Assembly: GCA_902776195.1 (NCBI GenBank)
Contig: CACYPF010000012.1
Span: 38,177 to 102,176 of the forward strand
Reading direction: 5' to 3'
Length of the DNA: 64,000 nucleotides
Origin: an uncultured Prevotellaceae bacterium
GTDB lineage: Bacteria > Bacteroidota > Bacteroidia > Bacteroidales > Bacteroidaceae
The notes beneath the pieces are model-generated. The model was not told the origin of the DNA. It did no database searches and worked only from the letters and a program-made list of their open reading frames with translations. Both the position numbers and the translations under genes were made by a program. Below are positions 44,670 through 52,774 of this stretch, in pieces (position 1 is the first letter of the stretch; each line of letters opens with the position of its first letter).

Positions 44670-47600
44670 ATGTCTGTTAAATTTAAGAGTATGCGAATTG
44701 CGCTTACACTTACATTCCTACTTATCGTGGGTAGTTTGTCAGCGCAGAACGTTACTGGTACAGTGAAGGATGCAACGGGCGAGGCCGTCATCGGAGCCAC
44801 TGTTCAGGAACAAGGTACCCAAAATGCAACAGTGACCGACTTTGACGGTAACTTCACATTGAAGGTATCAGGAAACAAACCAATCGTTATCTCATACATT
44901 GGTATGAAGCCCCAGACGATTGACGTAAAAGGTAAGAGCCGTGTTGACGTAACACTGCAAGACGACAACACCCAGCTCGAAGAGCTCGTGGTCATCGGTT
45001 ACGGTTCCGTTAAGAAGAAAGACATCACTGGTTCTGTAGCCACAGTTGGAGCAGACGCTATCGCAGCCGTTCCTGTTGCCAATGCCTCTGAAGCACTGAC
45101 TGGTAAGATGGCTGGTGTACAGGTAACGACAACGGAAGGTTCTCCAGATGCCGATGTGTCTATCCGCGTTCGTGGTGGCGGTTCTATCACCCAGTCAAAC
45201 GAGCCATTATACATCGTTGACGGATTCCCTGTTGAGAGCATTAGTGATATTGCTCCTTCTGACATTGAGGACATCACCGTACTGAAAGATGCTTCTTCTA
45301 CCGCTATCTATGGTAGCCGTGGTGCTAATGGTGTTATCATGGTAACCACTAAGGGTGGTAAGGAAGGCAAGACCAATGTCAGCTATAATGTTTACTACAG
45401 CTGGAAGAAAATTGCAAAGAAGTACGATGTGCTTAGTGCAAGAGACTATGCATCCTGGCAGTATGAGTTATGGCAGTTGAGAGGAAAACCCGAGAAGTAC
45501 AATGAGTATTTTGGTAATTTTGAGGATCTCGACATGTACAACAATGTTCCTACTAATGATTGGCAGGATCAAGCTTACGGTCGTATTGGTCACACCTTTA
45601 ACCACAACTTGAGCATCACGGGTGGAGCAGAGAAGTTGAAGTATGCTTTCAGCTATGCTCATATTGACGACAAGGCTATCATGCAGGGGTCTAGTTTCAA
45701 ACGTGACAACATCTCTTTCAAGCTGAACCACAAGCCTCATAAGAAAGTGTCAATAGATTTGACTGCCCGCTTCTCTCGCACAAAGATTAATGGTGGTGGT
45801 GCCAATGAGCAGAGCAGTTCCTACAATACCGACAAGCGTCTGCGTTATGCAGTACAGTACACACCAATCCCCGTAGCCGGTCTGACTGGTGACGATGAGG
45901 ATCTGAGTGCTGGAAACAGTTTCATTAGCCCTCTGACTTCTATTAGAGATAATGATAAGAAACAAGAGCGCATGCAGTTGAATCTGGGTGGAGCTTTCAC
46001 ATGGGAAGTTTACAAGAACTTGAAGTTCAAGACGGAGATTGGTTATGACTACTATCGTGGAGACAACAAGTTATACTATGGTCTTTCTACCTATAAGATT
46101 CAGAATGAGCCCAAAGGTGACGACCAGAACAAGCCTGGTATTACACTGACAAAGCAGTATCGCTCTAAACTCCGCAACACTAATACCTTGACATATGACT
46201 TCAAGGAGATTTTCGGTAAGGACAGTAAGCACCACTTGGATGCTCTGTTCGGTGAAGAATATGTTATTCAAAAGAATGAGGTGCTGAGAAATACCGTATA
46301 CGGTTTCCCAACAAACTTCTCGGCAGAGGATTGCTGGAACCTGACGACTCAGGGTACTCCATTCGAGATTACTGACTACTTCTACCCCAATGATGTGTTA
46401 TTGTCTTGGTTCGGTCGTCTGAACTACAATTTTGACAGCAAATATTTGTTGAGCTTTACTTTCCGTGCAGACGGTAGCTCTAAGTTCGCTGACGGCAAAC
46501 GTTGGGGTTACTTCCCCTCTGCAGCTCTTGCTTGGCGTATATCTTCTGAGAAGTTCATGGAGAAGACTCAAAGCTGGCTCGACGACTTGAAACTGCGCTT
46601 CAGTTTCGGTACTGCTGGTAACAACAACATCCCTGCTGGCATGGCTTCACTGACTCCAGAATTCCAGTCAATCGCCACTTCATGGATTAACGGTTATTCT
46701 TCTGTTTGGATTCCCGTAAGAGACGATTCCGGCAACAGTACAATGAGTAATAAGAACCTAAAGTGGGAGACTACTATCACTCGTAACATCGGTTTGGATT
46801 ATGTCATGTTTGGTGGTAAGTTAAACGGATCGTTCGAGTTCTACTGGAACAACACGAAAGACCTGCTGATAGCCTTCCCTGTTGCAGGAACTGGTTATAC
46901 CACTCAGTACCGCAACATGGGTGAGACTAAGAATACTGGTTTTGAAGCATCTGTTACGTGGAATGCCGTTAACAAGAAAGACTGGGGACTGAGTATCGGT
47001 GCTAACGTATCCTTCAACAAGAACAAGGTTGTCTCACTGGGTGACCTTGATGAGATTGACAACATCGCTACAGGATGGGCTTCTACCGAAATTGACAAGG
47101 ACTTCATGATTAAAGTCGGTGAGCCTATCGGACAGATTTACGGTTATGTAGCTGACGGACGTTATGAAGTGAGCGACTTCGATATTGAAGCTTCTCAAGC
47201 TCAAAACAAGTGGGTGCTGAAAGAAGGTGTAGCAGACGCTAGTGATGTATTAGGCACTACTGTAATGCCTGGTATGATGAAGATCAAAGAGACCAAAGAC
47301 GAGAAGACTGGCAAGATTACCGTTGCTGACCGTCAGGTTATTGGTGACACTAATCCAAAGTGCATCGGTGGTTTCAACATCAATGCTCGTGCATATGGCT
47401 TTGACCTCGCTGCCAATTTCAACTGGAGTATCGGTAATGATGTTTACAATGCCAATAAACTTCAGTTCACTCAGACTGGTAAATCCACAACCTACTGGAA
47501 TCTGATAGACGAGATGGCTGCTGGCAAGCGTTGGACATACATCAATGCTGATGGTGAGTTGCTTGACTACAATAATGCAGAGGAACTTGCCGCTCTTAAC

Positions 47601-47912
47601 GCCAACACATCCATGTGGACTCCTTACACCACCAAGTATGTCCTGACCAGTTATGGTGTAGAGAAAGCATCCTTCTTCCGTTTGGGCACTCTGACCCTCG
47701 GCTACACACTGCCAAAGTCACTGCTTAAGAAAATGTATATCAACTCTCTTCGCATTTATGCTACATGCTACAATGTATTCTGCATCACCAACTATAGCGG
47801 TTCTGACCCAGAGGTTTCTTCTATTCGTAAGACCAACTTGACTCCTGGTGTAGACTATTCTGCATATCCAAAGAGCCGTCAGTTTGTGATTGGTATGAAT
47901 GTGAATTTCTAA
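44670..47912 (+). CDS. SusC-like TonB-dependent outer membrane receptor
   Basis: 1080 residues. Signal peptide 1-26 (an internal ATG at 44691 would also give a good one). The CarboxypepD-regulatory-like domain opens with GTVKDATGEAVIGATVQEQG, then the plug carries LEELVVIGYGSVKKKDITGS near 105 and ends in a 22-strand barrel finishing with QFVIGMNVNF. It forms the import channel with the SusD partner 20 bases downstream. From context the substrate would be pectin oligosaccharides. Confidence 0.96.
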   Translation: MSVKFKSMRIALTLTFLLIVGSLSAQNVTGTVKDATGEAVIGATVQEQGTQNATVTDFDGNFTLKVSGNKPIVISYIGMKPQTIDVKGKSRVDVTLQDDNTQLEELVVIGYGSVKKKDITGSVATVGADAIAAVPVANASEALTGKMAGVQVTTTEGSPDADVSIRVRGGGSITQSNEPLYIVDGFPVESISDIAPSDIEDITVLKDASSTAIYGSRGANGVIMVTTKGGKEGKTNVSYNVYYSWKKIAKKYDVLSARDYASWQYELWQLRGKPEKYNEYFGNFEDLDMYNNVPTNDWQDQAYGRIGHTFNHNLSITGGAEKLKYAFSYAHIDDKAIMQGSSFKRDNISFKLNHKPHKKVSIDLTARFSRTKINGGGANEQSSSYNTDKRLRYAVQYTPIPVAGLTGDDEDLSAGNSFISPLTSIRDNDKKQERMQLNLGGAFTWEVYKNLKFKTEIGYDYYRGDNKLYYGLSTYKIQNEPKGDDQNKPGITLTKQYRSKLRNTNTLTYDFKEIFGKDSKHHLDALFGEEYVIQKNEVLRNTVYGFPTNFSAEDCWNLTTQGTPFEITDYFYPNDVLLSWFGRLNYNFDSKYLLSFTFRADGSSKFADGKRWGYFPSAALAWRISSEKFMEKTQSWLDDLKLRFSFGTAGNNNIPAGMASLTPEFQSIATSWINGYSSVWIPVRDDSGNSTMSNKNLKWETTITRNIGLDYVMFGGKLNGSFEFYWNNTKDLLIAFPVAGTGYTTQYRNMGETKNTGFEASVTWNAVNKKDWGLSIGANVSFNKNKVVSLGDLDEIDNIATGWASTEIDKDFMIKVGEPIGQIYGYVADGRYEVSDFDIEASQAQNKWVLKEGVADASDVLGTTVMPGMMKIKETKDEKTGKITVADRQVIGDTNPKCIGGFNINARAYGFDLAANFNWSIGNDVYNANKLQFTQTGKSTTYWNLIDEMAAGKRWTYINADGELLDYNNAEELAALNANTSMWTPYTTKYVLTSYGVEKASFFRLGTLTLGYTLPKSLLKKMYINSLRIYATCYNVFCITNYSGSDPEVSSIRKTNLTPGVDYSAYPKSRQFVIGMNVNF

Positions 47913-47932
47913 TTCGTAAAAAAGAGAACAAT

Positions 47933-49786
47933 ATGAACAAGTATAAATATATTTTAGGTGTGATGCTCGCTGGAAGCATGATGGTTTCTTGTAGCGATCC
48001 TCTGACCGTAGAGAGTCCATCATCACTGGAAGCCGGATTCCTCTATTCTGAAATGAATGAGCAGATGGCTGATGCGGCGGTTATGGGTATCTATGAAGCT
48101 ATTGCCCACGTAAATTCATATCGTGGTCGTTTCATTCCCTATTTCGGAACGAATACCGACTGTGAGATTTTCAACAACTATGGTGGTGTTGCAGATCCTT
48201 CTACCGACAAGGAAGCTTCTTTGGCTGTGTACTCTGCAAAAGTAGATAATACCTATATGAACACAAATAATAACGTATATGCTAAACTATACGAAGCTAT
48301 TGAGCGTGCAAATTTAGGTATTGAGGCAATCAAGGCTAATGGCAATATTGAAAATAATGAGAACATGCGTCAGCTATATGGTGAGTTACTCACCCTACGT
48401 GGTATGATGTATTTTGATCTAGTAAAGGCATGGGGTGATGTTCCTTACCGCTTCGAGCCTGTAGGTAACATGTCTTCTCCATACGCAGAGAAGACAGACC
48501 GCGTCACTATCCTGAAGAAAGTTATGGATGACTTGCTGGAGGCTGAGGACTGCCTGGGATGGCCTAACGAGAATAAATACACCTCATCTGTAGAACGTGC
48601 CAGCAAATCATTTGCAAAAGGACTTCGCGCACGTTGTGCCATGTTCCTTGCTGGTTATTCTCAGTGGCCTACTGCCGAAGGAGACCATACAAACTCTGAG
48701 CTGCGCTACAACATCGCTGATGCCTCAGAGCGCCAGCAGATGTACACGATTGCCCGTGACGAGTGTGTCAGTATCCTGAACTCAGGAAAACATACATTTG
48801 GTACTTTCGAGGAAAATTTCCGTTCTCTGTGCCAAGAAGATGTTACTGCTGGTAGGGAGTCTATATACGAAATTCCATTCTCTGACGGTCGTGGACGTGT
48901 TCTTTATACATGGGGCGGCAAGCATGGTGATGCTGACCAATGGACAAAATTAGCAAAGGGTGGTGTTAATGGTCCTGCACCAACTCTTTGGTATGATTAT
49001 GACAAAGACGATGTTCGCCGTAATATCACCTGTCTTCCCTACCAGTGGAAAGGTGGCGTGAAAGTCATCTCTGGTGGTTCTGGTGGTGGTTGGAGCTTCG
49101 GTAAACTCCGCTTCGAGTGGATGAACCGTATCGTTACATCAACCAACGACGATGGTATCAACTGGCAGGTTATCCGTCTTGCTGATATCTACATGATGGC
49201 AGCCGAGGCAGAGAACCAACTTAGTGGACCTTCAACGGCAAAGAATTATCTGCTTCCTGTTATGAACCGTGCCTATGGTTCTACAAAAGCTAACACTTTG
49301 ATTTCAGCCGCTTCTTCTCAGAGTGCTTTCCAACTCCTAATCGAGGATGAGCGCAAGTTTGAGTTTGCAGGTGAGGCTATCCGTAAGATTGACTTGATGC
49401 GCTGGGGTAAGTTAACAGAGAAACTTGCTGAGACCAAGCAGAAGATGATTGCACTTGCTAATCGTACAGGTGCATATGCTGATTATCCAACGAAGGTGTA
49501 CTATAACGACGGTTTGGATGCAGCCGCTGATGACGCTGACGGATATACACTCTACGGATTGGAGAAAGGTCAGACTGACGAGGAGGGAATGAACTTGTAT
49601 GCCAATAACTCTCGTCTATTCAACTTGACAGGTGATGCCACAAGTGATAATGACAAGAAGATTAACAATATGATTAACAACTTGTATATTGGCGATCCTA
49701 ACACCTATATGTTCTGGCCTATATGGCGTTACTTCATACAGAACAGCAACAACACGCTCTTTAACGATTACGGTTACGGCGAATAA
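47933..49786 (+). CDS. SusD/RagB-like glycan-binding lipoprotein
   Basis: 617 residues with lipobox VSCS (Cys about 21). The helical SusD body follows, with LYGELLTLRGMMYFDLVKAWG near 146, typical of the TPR-like segment that docks on SusC, and the C-terminal DERKFEFAGEAIRKIDLMRWG near 474. Surface lid protein of the SusCD transporter. Confidence 0.95.
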   Translation: MNKYKYILGVMLAGSMMVSCSDPLTVESPSSLEAGFLYSEMNEQMADAAVMGIYEAIAHVNSYRGRFIPYFGTNTDCEIFNNYGGVADPSTDKEASLAVYSAKVDNTYMNTNNNVYAKLYEAIERANLGIEAIKANGNIENNENMRQLYGELLTLRGMMYFDLVKAWGDVPYRFEPVGNMSSPYAEKTDRVTILKKVMDDLLEAEDCLGWPNENKYTSSVERASKSFAKGLRARCAMFLAGYSQWPTAEGDHTNSELRYNIADASERQQMYTIARDECVSILNSGKHTFGTFEENFRSLCQEDVTAGRESIYEIPFSDGRGRVLYTWGGKHGDADQWTKLAKGGVNGPAPTLWYDYDKDDVRRNITCLPYQWKGGVKVISGGSGGGWSFGKLRFEWMNRIVTSTNDDGINWQVIRLADIYMMAAEAENQLSGPSTAKNYLLPVMNRAYGSTKANTLISAASSQSAFQLLIEDERKFEFAGEAIRKIDLMRWGKLTEKLAETKQKMIALANRTGAYADYPTKVYYNDGLDAAADDADGYTLYGLEKGQTDEEGMNLYANNSRLFNLTGDATSDNDKKINNMINNLYIGDPNTYMFWPIWRYFIQNSNNTLFNDYGYGE

Positions 49787-49810
49787 TTCACCTAATTAAT
49801 AATAAGAACT

Positions 49811-51460
49811 ATGAATAAGATATTCAATAAAATCACAATGGCTTTTGCAATCGGTCTTTCCCTATCAGGGATGACCGCTTGCTCAGACCCTGGCGATCCC
49901 ATCACCAGTATGGAGTTTAGCCGTCTGTTCAGCCCAACAACGCTGGAGGCTAAGGTTCAGAGCACCACTGGAGTAAAACTGACTTGGTTTGCCATCTCTG
50001 CCGCTGAGAATTATCAGATAGAGATTTATGCTGATGATCCTAATATGGAGTTCAGCGGTACCCCTGCATACCAGATAACAGCAGTTCCTGAGACAGGTGA
50101 CACCCAAGCTGCAAGGTCAGAATGCACGTGGACACTGCCCGCTGGCACTCTGGAAGGCGAGACCACTTACTCTATACGCCTGAAAGCTATTGGTGACAAT
50201 ATGGAGTCTAATTGGGCAGCTACTACTTTTGAGACTGGAACAGAACAGATTTTCTATGATGTTCCGACGACAGACATTACTAAGACTTCTGTCACTCTGA
50301 AATGGCCTGCTGGAACTTCTGTTACAAAGATTACAGTTGAAAAGAGCAGTGAGGTGATTCAGGAGCACACTCTGACAGCAGACGAAATTGCTGCTGGTGA
50401 GGCAACTATTGAAGATTTAAAGGTTGAAAGTACCTATACCTTCTACATCTACAACGGAGAGAAACAGCGTGGTAAGATCAAGGTTGCTACCCTGCCTAAC
50501 TACACTCCTGCTACTTCATGCACAGAACTGCTTGATGCTATTGAGGCTGCTGAGCCCGGTGAGGTTATCATGTTGACAGAAAACATGGTTTATGACTTCA
50601 CTGATGCAGCTGCAATGGGTAAGGAAGAGGCTGTTAAATCAATTAAGATTGAGAAAGATATCGTACTTAACACCAATAACGGTGCTACCATTAAGGGCGT
50701 GTACTTCCAAATCTTTGCTGGCGCAAGCCTTGAGATAGCAAACATCACTTTGGACGGTGAGAATGGCTCAGGTGACCAAGCATTCAATTATAAGGATGCA
50801 GGTAATTATGCAAAACTTTACATCCATAATGCAGAAATCAAGAACTACACTAAGGGATTCTTCTATATCAATGTAGCTGCTGTAATCGACAACATCACTA
50901 TTGATAAGTGTACCATCCACAATATTGTATGTTCTGGTGGTGACTTGTTCGATAGCCGTTCTGGTGGATACAACACATTCAACCTGACAAACAACACTAT
51001 CTATGAGTGTGCTTTAAGTCGTGACTTTATCCGTATGGACGATGCTTCAGGTTCTGTAACAGCTACTCCTGTTATAAATATTGACCACAATACTCTGTAT
51101 AATGTAGGTAGTGCAGGTGCTAACTATCGTCTATTGTATGTTCGTTTTGCCGGAAACGTCATCAACTGGACGAACAATGTGGTAGCTAACACCAATTACA
51201 AACGTGGTTTCTCAAATCAGAAGAACACAGCGATTCCAACCTTTAAGAACAACTTCTACTTCAACACAGTGAACTTGTTAAGCGCTGGTAGCACTGCTGA
51301 TGCAACTATCACATTCTACGACAATGACACCTTCGGTGGTAATGGTACTGAGGTAACTGCAGATCCATTCAAGGATGCTGCTAATGGTGATTTCACCATC
51401 ACAGACACGAAGATTATGGATAAGGAAGCTGGTGACCCACGCTGGTATACAGCTCAGTAA
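49811..51460 (+). CDS. DUF4957/DUF5123-like surface lipoprotein of the pectin locus
   Basis: 549 residues. Lipobox TACS (Cys about 24). Two fibronectin-III-like stretches (about 40-140 and 150-230) precede a parallel beta-helix region (about 240-540) rich in Asn and Thr with repeating 'I.N.T/I.' turns. This is the layout of the DUF4957/DUF5123 proteins that accompany SusCD pairs in pectin loci, where they are thought to bind the polymer at the surface. No lyase catalytic motif is seen. Its stop codon is the first triplet of repeat R1. Confidence 0.8.
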   Translation: MNKIFNKITMAFAIGLSLSGMTACSDPGDPITSMEFSRLFSPTTLEAKVQSTTGVKLTWFAISAAENYQIEIYADDPNMEFSGTPAYQITAVPETGDTQAARSECTWTLPAGTLEGETTYSIRLKAIGDNMESNWAATTFETGTEQIFYDVPTTDITKTSVTLKWPAGTSVTKITVEKSSEVIQEHTLTADEIAAGEATIEDLKVESTYTFYIYNGEKQRGKIKVATLPNYTPATSCTELLDAIEAAEPGEVIMLTENMVYDFTDAAAMGKEEAVKSIKIEKDIVLNTNNGATIKGVYFQIFAGASLEIANITLDGENGSGDQAFNYKDAGNYAKLYIHNAEIKNYTKGFFYINVAAVIDNITIDKCTIHNIVCSGGDLFDSRSGGYNTFNLTNNTIYECALSRDFIRMDDASGSVTATPVINIDHNTLYNVGSAGANYRLLYVRFAGNVINWTNNVVANTNYKRGFSNQKNTAIPTFKNNFYFNTVNLLSAGSTADATITFYDNDTFGGNGTEVTADPFKDAANGDFTITDTKIMDKEAGDPRWYTAQ

Positions 51461-51565
51461 TCCATCCCCTACGCTATAACTTAAACGGGCAGACATGCAG
51501 ATTGTCTGCCCGTTTGTTTTTTCCCGAAAAGTTTTGTTTATTTATATTTATATTGTATCTTTGCA
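51458..51565 (+). repeat. Terminator+promoter repeat, copy R1
   Basis: Begins with the TAA of the upstream lipoprotein gene. It contains the terminator hairpin ACGGGCAGAC/GTCTGCCCGT (51485-51494 with 51504-51513) and T-run, then an AT-rich spacer and the -7 box TATCTTTG (51556-51563) that drives mntA. R2 copies almost all of it; R3 copies the terminator part. Confidence 0.93.
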
Positions 51566-51578
51566 AATAAAATACGAA

Positions 51579-51869
51579 ATGAATACGAAGATAAAAAATA
51601 CAATAAGTGATTATTTCAAGACTCAACCTGTAGAGAAGGCATGGGTATTTGGATCATTCTCCCGAGGTGAGGAAAGGCTTGATAGTGATGTGGATATCCT
51701 TGTTTCTCTCATCCCCGGAACACGCTTAGGACTAAGATTCTTTGCCATGAGTTTGGAATTAGAACAATTACTTAATCGCCCTGTTGACCTCGTAATAGAA
51801 GGTGACATACTTCCGTTTGCTGAAAAGACTGTCAACAAGGATAAAATATTAGTATATGCGAGAGCCTGA
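51579..51869 (+). CDS. mntA: MntA-type antitoxin nucleotidyltransferase
   Basis: 96 residues from ATG 51579 (longer upstream reading would start in the terminator). It has the exact minimal-nucleotidyltransferase signature GS-x10-D-x-D: GSFSRGEERLDSDVDI near 25, with a third acidic residue in VDLVIEGD. In known MntA-HepT pairs this enzyme AMPylates a Tyr on HepT and so neutralises it. The gene overlaps the HepT gene by 14 bases. Promoter and terminator both come from flanking repeats. Confidence 0.9.
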   Translation: MNTKIKNTISDYFKTQPVEKAWVFGSFSRGEERLDSDVDILVSLIPGTRLGLRFFAMSLELEQLLNRPVDLVIEGDILPFAEKTVNKDKILVYARA

Positions 51870-52218
51870 AAGAGATTTTTCACGATTACAGCATATCCTC
51901 ACAGCAATTACCTGTGTGGAAGAGTATATTAATGGAATTAGCGAGGAAGAGTTAAAGAATGACAGACTACGCCTTCATGCCACAATTTATAACGTACAGA
52001 TCATAGGAGAGGCCGTTTATAAATTGACAGATGATTTCAAACAAAAGCATCCTATGACTCCATGGGCTGTCATTGAGAAAATGAGACACATCTTGGTACA
52101 TGATTATTTCAGAATTAATTTTGATGTGCTTTGGGACGTAATTACCAAAGACATACCCTTACTGAACTCACAAATCAAGAAGTATATTACTGAATTTAAT
52201 CCATCCCCTACTCTATAA
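51856..52218 (+). CDS. hepT: HepT-type toxin (DUF86, HEPN RNase)
   Basis: 120 residues, helical HEPN fold. The toxin motif R-x4-H-x-Y appears as RHILVHDY near 76, with the Tyr that MntA modifies. The last six residues (NPSPTL) and the stop are encoded by repeat R2: the upstream copy has TAA where HepT reads on, so the natural 3' end of hepT has been replaced by repeat sequence. The motif is intact and the pair looks functional. Confidence 0.9.
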   Translation: MREPERDFSRLQHILTAITCVEEYINGISEEELKNDRLRLHATIYNVQIIGEAVYKLTDDFKQKHPMTPWAVIEKMRHILVHDYFRINFDVLWDVITKDIPLLNSQIKKYITEFNPSPTL

Positions 52219-52303
52219 CTCTAACGGGCAGACATGCAGATTGTCTGCCCGTTTGTTTTCCCCGAAAAGTTTTGTTTATTTATATTTATATTGTATCTTT
52301 GCA
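52197..52303 (+). repeat. Terminator+promoter repeat, copy R2
   Basis: Nearly identical to R1 over its whole length, with a few substitutions and one indel, including the terminator hairpin and the -7 box TATCTTTG (52294-52301) of the next small gene. Its first 20 or so bases code for the HepT C-terminus. Confidence 0.93.
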
Positions 52304-52319
52304 GAAAATATATAGCATA

Positions 52320-52552
52320 ATGGCTAAGAAACGTATAAGAATAGATAGTAATACGAAGAGAGATTTATATGATAAATTCAGCGATTACACACTGGATTTA
52401 TCAAAGTTAGTCTTTGGAGGTGTTATTCTTGCAGGCATTATGGGCTGAGCGTTAATCCCAACATACTATTTGGACTGGGAGCTGTATCTGTTATTATATT
52501 AACATTAGTAGGATTTGTATTTATAATTTTGAAACATAACAATAGGAGGTAA
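52320..52552 (+). pseudogene. DUF6722-like small membrane protein with a -1 frameshift
   Basis: ATG 52320 opens a frame (MAKKRIRIDSNTKRDLYDKF..) that reaches LSKLVFGGVILAGIMG and stops at TGA 52446-52448. In another frame the protein plainly continues from GLSVNPNILFGLGAVSVIIL to KHNNRR and TAA 52550-52552. Restoring one G in the ATGGGCTG run (52440-52447) gives a 77-residue protein with two membrane helices, resembling the Bacteroidota DUF6722 family. It is either a real disruption, a sequencing error in a G-run, or a programmed shift. Confidence 0.7.
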
Positions 52553-52555
52553 ACT

Positions 52556-52666
52556 ATGGGACTTATTTATTTTATATCCTTTTTCACTATTATTGCTGCC
52601 TTCATACTTATATGGGCACTATACCAATTACATAACATGTCAGACAATCAAGTAGAGACGAAATAA
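52556..52666 (+). CDS. 36-residue single-pass membrane micro-protein
   Basis: MGLIYFISFFTIIAAFILIW then a short polar tail ending NQVETK. One membrane helix. It has a textbook Shine-Dalgarno GGAGG (52545-52549) seven bases before the ATG, rare in Bacteroidota, and the SD overlaps the last codons of the upstream frame, implying coupling. The TAA is the first triplet of repeat R3. Confidence 0.62.
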   Translation: MGLIYFISFFTIIAAFILIWALYQLHNMSDNQVETK

Positions 52667-52726
52667 TTCATCCCCTACGCTATAACTCAAACGGGCAGAC
52701 ATGCAGATTGTCTGCCCGTTTGTTTG
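52664..52726 (+). repeat. Terminator repeat, copy R3
   Basis: Matches R1 from the TAA through the terminator hairpin (ACGGGCAGAC/GTCTGCCCGT) and GTTTGTTT, then diverges into the GH3 promoter (TATCTTTG 52746-52753). Confidence 0.9.
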
Positions 52727-52774
52727 TATATAAAGAAAAAAGTATTATCTTTGCAAGTACTAGATAATACTTAT

